Source: Dermatemys mawii (lineage: Eukaryota; Chordata; Testudines; Dermatemydidae). From it: a stretch of 64,000 nucleotides of DNA. Location of the stretch: NCBI GenBank assembly GCA_007922305.1, contig ML677365.1, positions 14,500,506 through 14,564,505 on the forward strand, written 5' to 3'. A program made the translations under genes and the position numbers. Below, piece by piece: positions 1 through 11,800 of this stretch (position 1 is its first letter; every line of letters begins with the position of its first letter). Under the pieces are notes generated by a model. That model was not told where the DNA came from. It did no database searches and was given only the letters and a program-made list of their open reading frames with translations.

Positions 1-224
1 TCAGCACCTGGGTCTGAAGCTGACCCCAGTGATTTCTGCAGGAAGAGCATTTTGAGTCTGAGTTCTCTGTCCTTCCATGCCCTGGAGCTAAGTTTAGTGC
101 AGTGGGCACATTTTGGGGGGACGTGGGTCTCTCCCAAACATCTGATACATTTTGAGTGGCCATCAGAAAGAGGGAACGGCTCCTTGCAGGTAGCGCAGTG
201 CTTAAAGTCTGGGGAGCCAGGCAT
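1..224 (-). CDS. DIRS retrotransposon gag-like ORF, 5' part, runs off window
   Basis: A minus-strand frame opens with ATG at 224-222 and stays open to the window edge (74 codons). It starts MPGSPDFKHCATCKEPFP and has three spaced CxxC pairs in the first 45 residues, a zinc-knuckle-like layout. The same Cys pattern and flanking residues recur in the plus-strand DIRS copy at about 61934-62080, which identifies it as the first ORF of a DIRS-type element. Its role is presumed nucleic-acid binding in the retrotransposon particle. Unlike the right-hand copy, this one has no stop in the visible part. The assignment rests on similarity between the two copies and on recall of turtle DIRS elements. Confidence 0.6.
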   Translation of the reverse strand, partial: MPGSPDFKHCATCKEPFPLSDGHSKCIRCLGETHVPPKCAHCTKLSSRAWKDRELRLKMLFLQKSLGSASDPGA

Positions 225-591
225 GTCGGAAGCGGCTGAGGCTGACAGGAATGGAGAAAAAGGGGTTTTGGTTTTTTGTTTTTTTCCCAAAAATCAGTGA
301 GAAAAAGGTAGCTAACTACAACTAACAACAAACTAACTAACTAGAAGGGTAATAGTAACGAGAGGAAGAAAGTTCTTACCAAGTCTGCTGAGCTCCGTCT
401 TAGGCCAAGGATGGTAGAGAAGGAACTGAGGAGACCGGCCGTGCGTACATACTGTTAAGGTACACAGAGCAGGGAGGCAGGCCCAGTGCATACACGGCCG
501 CTAGGAGAACTGCTGCAAAAATCTCCGAGCGAAGGTGCAGGGACGCACCAACACCTGGAGTGGAGCATCCACAGGGACATCTCTCGAAGCA
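1..591 (-). mobile_element. DIRS-type retrotransposon, 5' end (terminal repeat plus start of gag)
   Basis: Bases about 400-591 match, in inverse orientation, the terminal sequence at 63850-64000 (shared words such as gcagggacacaccgacacct). Such inverted terminal repeats are typical of DIRS elements. The element points leftward, with the gag-like ORF following its terminal repeat. No target duplication is expected for DIRS insertions and none is seen. The rest of the element lies outside the window. Confidence 0.6.
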
Positions 592-2753
592 GAAGCATTA
601 TTATTTAAAAAGTGCCTTGTTAATGAGACAACAGGAGCGATTTAGAGGATTCTAGGCAGCTAGATGTTAGGATATGTACTCCTGTATATATCTAAATAAA
701 GAAGACAGTTATGTTTAAAAGCTTCCCAGATCTCTTCTACTGCTAAGTACAGTTTAGAATAGCAATTATGCATCACTCCATAGCACTTACCAAGGCTCAA
801 CTACTGCTCTTAACTTTCTTTCAACCTTGAGAACACTAACTAATTTTCAAGTTCATAACACCTAGAAATTTGGTGCAATCTAGAAGGTAGATACAAAGTC
901 AGATAAAAGGGGTGCATTTCTTGAGGACTACCAGCATCTGGGAGGTGAAGCTAGCCGGCATGCATTTCCAGGGTATAGCTGGAGGGTAATGTTAGTCAGG
1001 TGACAGGTTATGCCATAGCAGCATATGCGGAAGTGGAAGCTAGTATAAGGGAGCTACATCCTGCCTTCCACAGACAAAGGGTAAGTTACTCCAAACCAGG
1101 GCCCTTATGGGGAAGAGGAACTAAGAGGATTCCTGGAAGCCTCTCAAGAAACAAGTATTAGAAGACAATTGTGTAAAACATTTTTGAGGTTTATTTTTTA
1201 CTTCAAGAATACAAGTACTATGCCATCCATGACCTTGCTGAAGTCAGTTATAAATCATTATTAAACTTTACCCATTTCTGTTGTGCTGCCTACAGCAAAT
1301 CTAGCTGACATATACATATTTGTTTAATATTGTTTCTATTTCCCATTCTTCCTAACTTCTATCTGTTGTCTCTGCTCATTGTGGCAGAAACTATACCTCT
1401 TTGCCTATACAGAAAGTGTATAGCATATTATGGGTAGTACCATAAATTAATATTATACTGATGATGATGATATAGGTTTCCACATAGAGAGAATACAAAA
1501 CACAGGTTCACAGTATTGTTTTCAATGGCAGAGTTATATTCAAAGAAACAGAACAAGCAATTTATTGCTATAATTTTGTAACTTAATTTGGTCAGTAAAC
1601 TTCTGTCTTTTTCAAATATCTTATATCTCCACCAATAACAACAAAGTTTAAATTATGCAGAGTATTAGAAAGTATATGAAAAAAATTGCTCATTCTAAGA
1701 AAACTCAAAGCAGATGGTAGACTATATACAATATGTTAACTTAATAAAAATTCAAAGCTAAATCTATATTATTATATCCAGTTATTAATATTTTTATACT
1801 CTAGCTGTATGTGTGTCACATTCTGGGGTACAATCCATAACAGTGAAGAATTCTGTCACCTTTTATCCAGTAACCCTGAGTGCCTCACAATGCCTTGTTA
1901 CTATGACTCTCTGCTTGGGACACCCACTGTCAGCAACAAGCAGGCACTCATGTCTACATATTGGGCTTGGATCCTGGGACCTGCCTGGTAAGGCAACTCC
2001 ACACTCTCCACAGGTCTCGATTGCCCTCCAGAACATTATAGCCTGGCATTACAAAAGAGGAAATTTGTTTGGCTGATGAGAGCTCTAACTGTATGGTATC
2101 CTGTTTAAAACCTGAAGCCTTACACTCATTAATCACTGCTTATGAAATTCAACTGAAATTTTAGGAAAAACAATAATATGTAAAGAAATGTGGGTTTTTG
2201 GAAGGGGGATTGAGGGTACCTGACTTTCAACCAATGGTGCTCTACAACAATACACCTTAAATAGACAGCAGAATTCTAGCTCAGTTTCTGAACACAATTG
2301 TAACAGATTGTGAATATGTTGAGTGTAGATGCAAAACAATTTTTACTATAAACATGCTTAAAAATGGTTTTAAACAAGGTTATTAGTCTTAGGGTGAAAA
2401 GAAACTATGTATAAATAACTATGGAGCATTCACAAATTATTCAGTAAAGAGCCTGTTTTCATTTAACATTAACATTTTGTTCATTTAAACCTTCCATACA
2501 TTTCTATGTACATTTGGGAAGATTTAATTGTCTTTACACATCAACTTAACAATATTCTTAAAATTACTTCTCCCCTAACAGTGAGTGATTCATAACATAT
2601 TTTAACAGATAAAGATTCCTGTCAATCTGACAAGGAACTAGCCCTTCCTTAGAATGACTCAGTTAAAATAGTACTTTAATAATGAGAAACCAATTAAAAA
2701 TGTTTAATCATCAATAGGAATGTTGTTTCCCTACAAGAAAGAGTGCTGTTTAC
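592..2753. other. AT-rich SPAG1 intron sequence, no recognised feature
   Basis: About 2.1 kb downstream of the last visible SPAG1 exon. I searched it for the next TPR-coding exon and found none. The short open frames here have no recognisable protein similarity and no supporting splice signals. Some of it may be decayed repeat that I could not classify. Confidence 0.5.
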
Positions 2754-2853
2754 CTGTTACAATCTTGAATGCAGTCACTGCAGTTGCCTTCTTTAAGGTA
2801 ACATGCTGCTCTATTTGAATACAAGATACTTAGATCATCTCGACTTTGTACTC
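2754..2853 (-). CDS. SPAG1: SPAG1 coding exon 11 (TPR)
   Basis: This exon is 100 nt and encodes DDLSILYSNRAACYLKEGNC then SDCIQDCNR, a well conserved TPR helix pair. It ends in a split Arg codon before GTAAAC. The next exon is not visible in the window. Confidence 0.93.
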
Positions 2854-5800
2854 CTAAAATTATATGCAAGTACAATGAAAGTTCATTATTTAAATATTAT
2901 TGAATAAGAATTTTAAAAAGACTTATCATATGTTCGGAGTGACACTGCACTGCTGCAGTTTGCTGATGATGCAAAGCTTCAAGAAGCTTTTGTTTATTCA
3001 GTATGTCACCTACAATACATATATTTTAATGTGTAAACATATATAAACATCCCTGTCACTAAGAATTATCAGTCTTTCTATTCATTTCACTCTATTGTAC
3101 CTTATGTGACTCATTTTGTAAACTGACTTTATTAGTCATCACAAAGGAATTTACAGCCTGGCAGTTTCTGTCAGAAATCTGTGGATAAGCTATGATGGCT
3201 AAATTGTGGTTCTTTTAACAATAACAACAATTCTACTCTTTTCATAAGGTATCACAACTCACCTAAACTGATGACATTTTCAATTGCCTCTGAGTACCTC
3301 AGCACAGCCTCTCCAAACTGTCCATTCTTAAATAACTCATTTCCTTCACTTTTCAGTTTTGCTGCAGTAGGAGGAAGCAAATTAGAAATGCTTTTCCCAG
3401 CTGATGAAGATTCTGTCTCATGTGAACTGGAGGTCTCCTTCTTTACATCATTGCTTTCATTCTTTTTTTTACCATTTAGATAACCATTAACTTCACCTTC
3501 ACGGTCGGGTAAATGTTCAATTGTCTTTTTCTCAGTTATGCCTTTTTTTATTCTACTCTCAGTGGACTCACTGTGCTTCTGCGTCTCTGACTTACAGCCA
3601 TCTCCTTTGCTGGAAAACTTTTTTTGTACATTCCCCATTTCACTTGTAGTTGCAATCTCGTCTCCCAGTAGTACATCAGTTTCTATAAGGAAGTTAATCA
3701 ACTAGGTCAGAGTTTGCATCATTGGAAGGAACTATTGTAAAGGCAAAGGAGGGGTGTATACCAAAGTCCACAGCATAAAACACTTCAGAAGTCTTCATTT
3801 ATAAACATTGATTTGCCACAGAAAACTCTCAGAACAGAGATTAATTTCTAGTAATAAACAATTTGCAATACATAGTAAGAATGTAATACTTTGTCAAATC
3901 TGTTTTCTCCTTGCTGAAGAACAACTTATAACCCCCCTTTTCTTACGTAATGGAATGGTACAAAATTTACCTTGAATTTAACCACTTAAACACTGAATGT
4001 TAAATAAAAGGCTGATACTTTAATTTACATGAAAATGCAGATTTGCAGTTTTTCCAATCAGCAAATCACAATTACTTGTCATGTTAGAATTAATACATCA
4101 GCACCAAATTAAACTGTTTTACTGATAGCTCATGAGCAAATATTACAGCTATCAAGGGATTCATTTTTTAATCACGATTTAATCACACTGTTAAATAACA
4201 GAATACTATTTACTTAAATATATTTGCATATTTTCTACATTTTCAAATATGTTGATTTCATTTACAACACAGAATACAAAGTATACAGTGCTCGTTTCAT
4301 ATTTATTTTCTATTACAAATATTTGCACAATAAAAACAAAAGAAACAGTATTTCAATTCACCTAATATAAGTACTGTAGTGCAATTTCTTTATCAGGAAA
4401 ATTTAACTTACAGTTGTAGAATTATGTACAAAAAATAACTGCACTCAAAAATAAAACAATGTAAACTTTAGAGCCTACAAGTCCACACAGTCCTACTTCC
4501 TGCTCAGCCAATTGCTTCGACAAACCAGTTTGTTTACATTTACAGGGGATAATGCTACCTGCCTCTTATTTGCAATGTCACGTGAAAGTGAGAACAGGTG
4601 TTTGCATGGCACTGTTGTAGCTGGCATCGCAATATATTTACGTGCCATATACACTAAAGAATCATATATTCCAGGGGTAGGCAACCTATGGCACGGGTGC
4701 CAAAGGCAGTAGGCAAGCTGATTTTCAGTGGCACTCACATTGCCCAGGCGCTGGCCACTGGTCTGGGGGGCTCTGCATTTTAGTTTAATTTTAAATGAAG
4801 CTTCTTGAACATTTTAAAAAACCTCATTTATTTTACATAAAACAATAGTTTATTTATGTATTATAGACTTATAGAAAGAGACCTTCTAAAAACATTAAAA
4901 TGTATTACTGGTGCACGGAACCTTAAATTAGAGTGAATAAATGAAGCTTCGGCACACCACTTCTGAAAGGTTGCTGACCCCTGATATATTCCTTTATGCT
5001 TCAACCACCATTTCAGAGGACATGCATCCATGCTGATGATGGTTTCTGCTCAAGAACGATCCAAAGCAGCGTGGACCAATGCATGTTCATTTTCATCATA
5101 TCAGTCAGATGTCATCAGCAAAATGTTGATTTTCTTTTTTGGTGGTTTGGGTTCTGTAGTTTCTGCATTGGAGTATTGCTCTTCTAAGACTTCTGAAAGC
5201 ATGCGTCATACCTCGTCCCTCTCAGATTTTGGAAGGCACTTGAGATTCTTAAACCTTGGGTCTAGTGCTGTAGTTATCTTTAGAAATCTTACATTGGAAC
5301 CTTCTTAGCATTTTGTCAAATCTGCTGTGACAGTGTTCTTAAAATTCAAATGAGACGGGTCATCATCCAAGACTGCTATAACATTAAATATATGGCAGAA
5401 TGCGAGTAAAACACGGAGGAGGCGGCATACAATTCTCTCCCAAGGAGTTCAGTCACTAATTTAATTAACACATTATTTTTTTAACAAACGTCATCACTAT
5501 GGAAGCATGTCCTCTGAAATCATGGCTGAAGCACGAAGGAACATACGAATGTTTAGCTTATCATTTAAATACCTTGCAAAACCAGCTACAAAAGTGCTAT
5601 TCGAACACCTGTTCCTACCTTCAGGGACATTGTCAATAAGAGGCAGGTAGCATAATCTCCCGTAATGTAAACAAACTTGTTTCTCTTAGCAATTGGCTCA
5701 ACAAGAAATAGGACTGTGTGGACCTGTAGGCTCTAAAGTTTTACATTGTTTTGTTTTTGAGTGCAGTTATGTAACAACAAAAAACCCCCACTACATTCGT

Positions 5801-8800
5801 AAGTTTCACTTGCACAATAGACTGCTCTACAGTCCTTGTATGAGATTAACTGAAAAATACTATTTCTTTTGTCATTTTTACCGTGCAAATATTTGTAATA
5901 AAAACATAAAATGAGCATTGTACACTTTGTATTCCCCATTGTAATTGAAATCAATATATTTGAAAATATAGAAAAACATCTAAAACATTGAACGAATTTC
6001 AATTGGTATTATATTGTTGTTTAACAATGGGATTAAAACTGTGATTAATTTTTTAAATCACAATTAATTTTTTTAGTTAATTGCATGAGTTAACTGTGAT
6101 TGACAGCCCTAGAATATATATATCTATCTATCCATCAGAAGTCCCCGTAAATAACATGGAAAGGAGAAATTTTTTGTTTTGTAATATATCAATATAGCTC
6201 AAGAAAGAGAGGTTTCATATGAAAGAAACATAAGGACAAAACATAGCCTTTTACGAGTTCAGATTAAAGACAAACAATAATGAAAATTAACCCTAAAATT
6301 AGCTTTAAACTATGTCCAGAAGATAAGAAAAAACACAAAAATCACTGTACCAGATGTAACCTTAGACAAATTCTTCATCTCTCAGAATGGCCTATCATCA
6401 GAGTATGTAGGTATTTAATTTTATTCATTAGAAGAGGTTTTGGAACAAATTGATAAACTAAACAATAGTAAGTCACCAGAACCAGATGGTATTCACCCAA
6501 GAATTCTAAAGAACTCAGATATGAAATTTTTAAACTATTATTTAAATTAACTTCTGTACCAAATAACTGGAGAATAACTAATGTGATGCCAATTTGTAAA
6601 AAGGGCTCCAGAAGTGATCCCAGCAATTACAGGCTAGTAAGCCCAACTTCGGTACCAGGAAAACTGGTTGAAACTATAGTAAAGAACAAAATTTTCAGAC
6701 AAATAGATGAACATAATTTGTTTGGGAAGAGTCAACATGGTTTTTGTAAAGGGAAATCGTGCCTCACCAATCGACTAGAATTCTTTGAGGGGGGTCAACT
6801 AGCATGTGGACAAGGGGGACCCAGTGGATATAGTGTACTTAGATTTTCAGAAAGCCTCTGACAAGGTCATTCACCAAAAGTTCTTAAGCAAAGTAATCTG
6901 TCATGGGATAAGAGTGAAAGTCCTCTCATGGACTGGTAACTAACTAAAAGATAGGAAACAAAAAGGTAGGAATAAATGGTCAGTTTTCAGAATGGAGAGA
7001 CGTAAATAATGGTGTCCCTCACGGGTTTGTAAAGGGATCAGTCCTATTCAACATATTCATAAATGATTTGGAAAAAGGGGTAAACAGTGAAGTAGCAAAA
7101 TTTGCAGATGACACAAAACTACTCAAGATAGTTAAGTCCCAGGCAGACTGCAAAGAGCTACAAAAGGATCTCACAAATCTGTGTGACTGGGCAACAAAAT
7201 GGCAGATGAAATTAAATGTTGATAAATGCAAAGTAATGCATATTGGAAAACATAATCCCAACTATACATATAAAATGATGGGGGCTAAATTAGCTGTTAC
7301 CACTCAAGAAAGATCTTGGAATCGTGGATAGCTCTCCGAAAACATCTACTCAATGTGCAGCAGCAGTCAAAAATGCAAACAGAATGTTGGGAATCATTAA
7401 GAAAGGGATAGATAATAAGGTGGAAAACTTTATATTGCCTCTACGTAAATCCATGGTACACCCACATCTTGAATGTTGCATGCAGATGTGGTCGCCTCAT
7501 CTCAAAAAAGATATACTGGAATTGGAAAAAATGACCTGCTATGACACATTATCAGTTAGTCCGTCTAACTTTGCCTATTATTCTAATCTCCAACAGGAAA
7601 GCAACATGTTCTCACAATAAAACACTTGTGAGAAGGCTCTCTAAAAAAGACTCAGATTGGGCAGAGAGAAAATTCAGACATGGCATAAAGATGCAAAAAG
7701 GAAGGAAATGGAGGTGCACCATAACATTTAACTGGAGGGTTGTGTCCTTCTCAATTATCAAGAACCCAGCAGCCCAGAGTAATGGAAAGCCATACTGGAA
7801 GTAAATGGATAACAGTCTTCAAAACAGTGGGAAAAATAAATTAAAGTTGGTTCTGTGGCCTTGGGTGCCACTGTAAAATTAGAAAAAAGACTGGGCTAAA
7901 GATACAGTGAGAGCTGGATATTCACACTGCTTAAAACCTTAAAATTGCTAAGATCTGTATCCCAGATAACAATTACATAGACAAACATATTACTTTTATC
8001 TCCACTGCCACTTTCATGTTCTTTTCCATTTCCTTCTCTTTCTTCATCACCATCCGACTCCTCTATATCTTGAATAAGTATTCTTTTTCCTTTGGTGTGA
8101 GTCTCAGATACAGGCTCTAAATCTTTCAGCTTCTGCTCAATATCTGACAGATTTTTCTGCAGTATAGCAATAATAGCAATTTAGAAGTCTTAAAAAAATT
8201 AGCATTTAGATAGTGCTTTACCTTTGCAAAGCACTTTCTATTGTCTAAATAATGCCTACAAAACACCTCTGAAGTAACTACTCAGTATTACCTTAAAAAT
8301 AAGAAAATATAAATAGGTTAAATGACTTCTTCAAGACTATATAGTGAGTCAGTTTCAGAACTGGGATTAGGACTAAATTGTTTCTGGCTCCCATTCCAAT
8401 TATATATCCAATGCCTACTGCATATACATATTATATAAACCCATATGTACCATTTGTTAATAAATTCTTTGGACCATAGATTGTGTCTACCCACCTCTGT
8501 GTGTAGATAGTGCAACACTGACAATGGAACCAATTGGCACAGTCTGTAAGGACAGAGACTAACTAATTTAAAGCCTAAAAACAATGAATTCCTACACTGG
8601 AACTTTAGAAAAGGCCTAAAAATAATTTCATCAAAATCCACAGTATGGAGAGCCCAATGTCTGCTAGGGACTTACTTTCTTTTCAAATAGTTTAACTAAC
8701 AGCTAGGATCAACCATAGAAAATTATAATTTCTTACAGAGTCTAGTAAAAACACACTGCTGGCTGAAGAAAAGTTATGCTGGTCTTACAAGAGCTACGAT

Positions 8801-11800
8801 TCTCTCATTTATTTCATTATCATAACCATATGAAAAATACCACAGGAATTCTAAAACTGCTAATTTCTGTTTGTAAATAGCTTCTAAAAGGCCAGCTTTG
8901 ACATATCTCCTAGACGTTACAGTTAATTATTAGAATTCAAGAACTTTGTTCCAATTAGTAACTCAGTTGATAATTGCATATTCTCAGGCAAGCCACTTAA
9001 CTTAATCAACCCAATTGTAAAACTTGCTAAAGCAAGATTTCTCTGCAAAGCAAATGCTGCATTTGAGTAGAGCTATCCTGAGTATATATTTTCTTCAACC
9101 TACCATACACACTCTGAGGCCATGGTTACACTTACAAGATTATAGCGGTATTGGTTATAGCTGTCCTCATATACGCTATAGGGATAGCGCTATAGCGTGG
9201 CCACATTGACACCCACCAGCGGTATAGCATGGCCACATTTGCGGCACTTCAGGTGGCATTGGGAGCAGCGCATTAGGGCAGGTATCCCAGCATTCAGCTG
9301 GGTGCAACGTGCTTTTCAAACGAGGGGGGTGAGGGGGGACGTGTTGTGTGTATGCGGAGGGAGAGAGCCAGTGGTTTTTCCGTTCTTCTGAAAGGCTGTC
9401 AGCGCATGTCCGTTCACAGAGGGCTTTGTTTTCACACAGGCTCCCTCCTTAAACATTTGCATTGCTTATCTGCCGAGTTAAGAGAGAAACTCTAAAAAGG
9501 TACTTCCACATTCCTCCAGCCGAGTTCAAAAGAAAGGGAAGAGACGTCAATTGCCTTAAATGGCTCTAGGCATCTCAAGAGATCACTTGTAGCGCAGTGG
9601 GTGTCCACATTCTCGCCGTAGCGCTACAGCGGGAGCACTACAGCACTTATTCCCCGTGCGGAGGTGGATTACCAGTAGCACTATAACTCCGAGGTTATAG
9701 CGCTCTACGTGCCTCGCCAGTGTGGACGGGTAGGAGGTTATAGTGCTCCTGGGGGCTTTATAGCGCTATAAAGTGCCAGTGTAACTAGGGCCTGAGAATG
9801 CCAGAGGAGAATGCCCCTTTGTGGATTACACATATTTTTGACTACACACTCTCTCTCTACACTAAGTCTTTAATAAAGAAAAATAAAAGAAAGTGTATTT
9901 TCAAAAGAAAAAAAAACAAAACACCTTATTCTGCTAAAGAAATGAGTACAGTATCTTGTACTCTTTCTAATACTTAATGCATGTTTAACTTCTGATGTTT
10001 AAATGGTGCAGCTAAGCAAAGAAGTAACAACTTTATTTGAGATGATGAACTTGTGACTTACCTGATACTTAAATGACGACTTGATGTCACCATTACCACA
10101 CAAACAAAAATAAAATCTGGCAAAAAGTTTGCCAGAAAATTGCATTTTCAATCATTTGCCACATTCCTATATAATCCTAAGAAAACATTAGCGTATTGTT
10201 GTGGAGATTTGTGACAGTAACTCCTCACTTAACATCTTGTCAGTTAACATTGTTATGTCACTGATGTATTAGCGACAAGGAGACCTGTGGCACCTTAAAG
10301 ACTAACAAAAGTATCGAAGCATAAGCTTTCGTGGGCTAATACCCACTTCGTCAGATGCATATTATTAAGGGGTTTTTTTATGTTGTACTTTTATCCAAAA
10401 GTGGGTATTAGCCCACGAAAGCTTATGCTCTAATACTTCAGTTAGTCTTTAAGGTGCCACAGGACTCTTTGTCTCTGATTCTTGACACTGATGTATTAGG
10501 GAACATATTCCTTTAAAGTTGTGCAATGCTCGCTTATAACATTCTTTTAAGGGTAGGGGGTTGTAACTACGGTGGGCTGGCAGCCCATCTCCACACGCAC
10601 ACACCCAGGGCCTCGTGCCCAGGGCCCCCGCGGATCCGCACCTTCTCACTCCTGAATGCTGTTTTGCTGTGTTCAAGAGGTGCAGGAAGGGAGGGGGATG
10701 CACTGCTCCACTGGGCCCGCCGGTGGGCAGGAGGCGCAGGGAGCAGAGGGGAGCTGATGTGAGGGTCTGGGAGTTCCAAGCCTTCACTTGCTACCTATGA
10801 TGGGTTGCTCTTCCAGAGAATCCCGCAAGTAGTGGACAAAGTACCATGCTAGCAGGTGATGAAAAGTTTCCCTGGAACCTAACCTCCCCACCCCCATTTA
10901 CATTGATTCTTATGGGGAAATTGGATTCACTTAACATCGTTTCACTTAGTCGCATTTTTCAAGAACATAACTACAATGTTAAGCGAGGAGTTACTGTAAT
11001 GATATTGAAGCACAAGAGAACCTTGCTAATGTGCACTGATGGTTAGTCATGGCACTCAAGCCAACTGCTTCCTGGTATACACAAGAAGGCTGCAGGCTGG
11101 GCATTGAGAGTGAAAAAACTTGAGCTCTTGAGCAAACTTCCTACATTCGTCCAATAAAACCCTTCATTTGTTGACTTTAAGGACATACTGTCAAGGACAA
11201 TCTACCTTTTTCTCCAAAGTCTTGGAGAATAGTTAACTGTTATGTATTTATTGGTGTATGTTTTATATGTTTTCATACTGTGCACAGTGCGCTCTCAGAA
11301 ATGATTCAGCAATGCCTCCTCTACAACTGACTATATCAGAGGTTCTCAAAATGTGGTATGTGGACCACACTCTATTCAGGTGGTCCACAGATAGTTCCCC
11401 CTAAGGTGCGCACTTGGGCAGCCACACAAGAGAGAATGAAGGGCCACCCACCTAATTAGGGGAGCCATGCACTAATTAGATCCTAGACCCTGGAGAAGAT
11501 GCACATGTAAGGTGAGGTGGTGACCTTGGGGGGAATAGGAGGTATGGGGCAGTGGCGTGATAAGAGAAAGTGGGGGGAATTTGGGACATGAAGTGCTGTG
11601 GTGACCAGAGAAAGAGGCAACTTTCCCCAGCTCCAGGACTGTAGCTGCCGGGGAGAGACCCACTCCTTCCCAACTCCAGCTCGGGGGCTGCCGCGGTGCG
11701 GGAGAGGGAGAGAGACATCCCCCTCCTTCCCAGCCTCAGCTCGGGGGCTATCACAGCAGGAGAGAGAGAGCACATCCATTGCATTACAAAGGTAAGACTA

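Larger units (their letters stand above)
10215..10996. mobile_element. Tigger/mariner-like MITE hosting a palindromic insertion
   Basis: The ends are CAGTAACTCCTCACTTAACA and the inverse of TTAAGCGAGGAGTTACTG. TA follows on the right (10997-10998) and a decayed GA precedes on the left. The interior at about 10560-10790 is GC-rich and unrelated to a transposase. The inverted repeat at 10273-10485 is nested within it. Confidence 0.75.
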
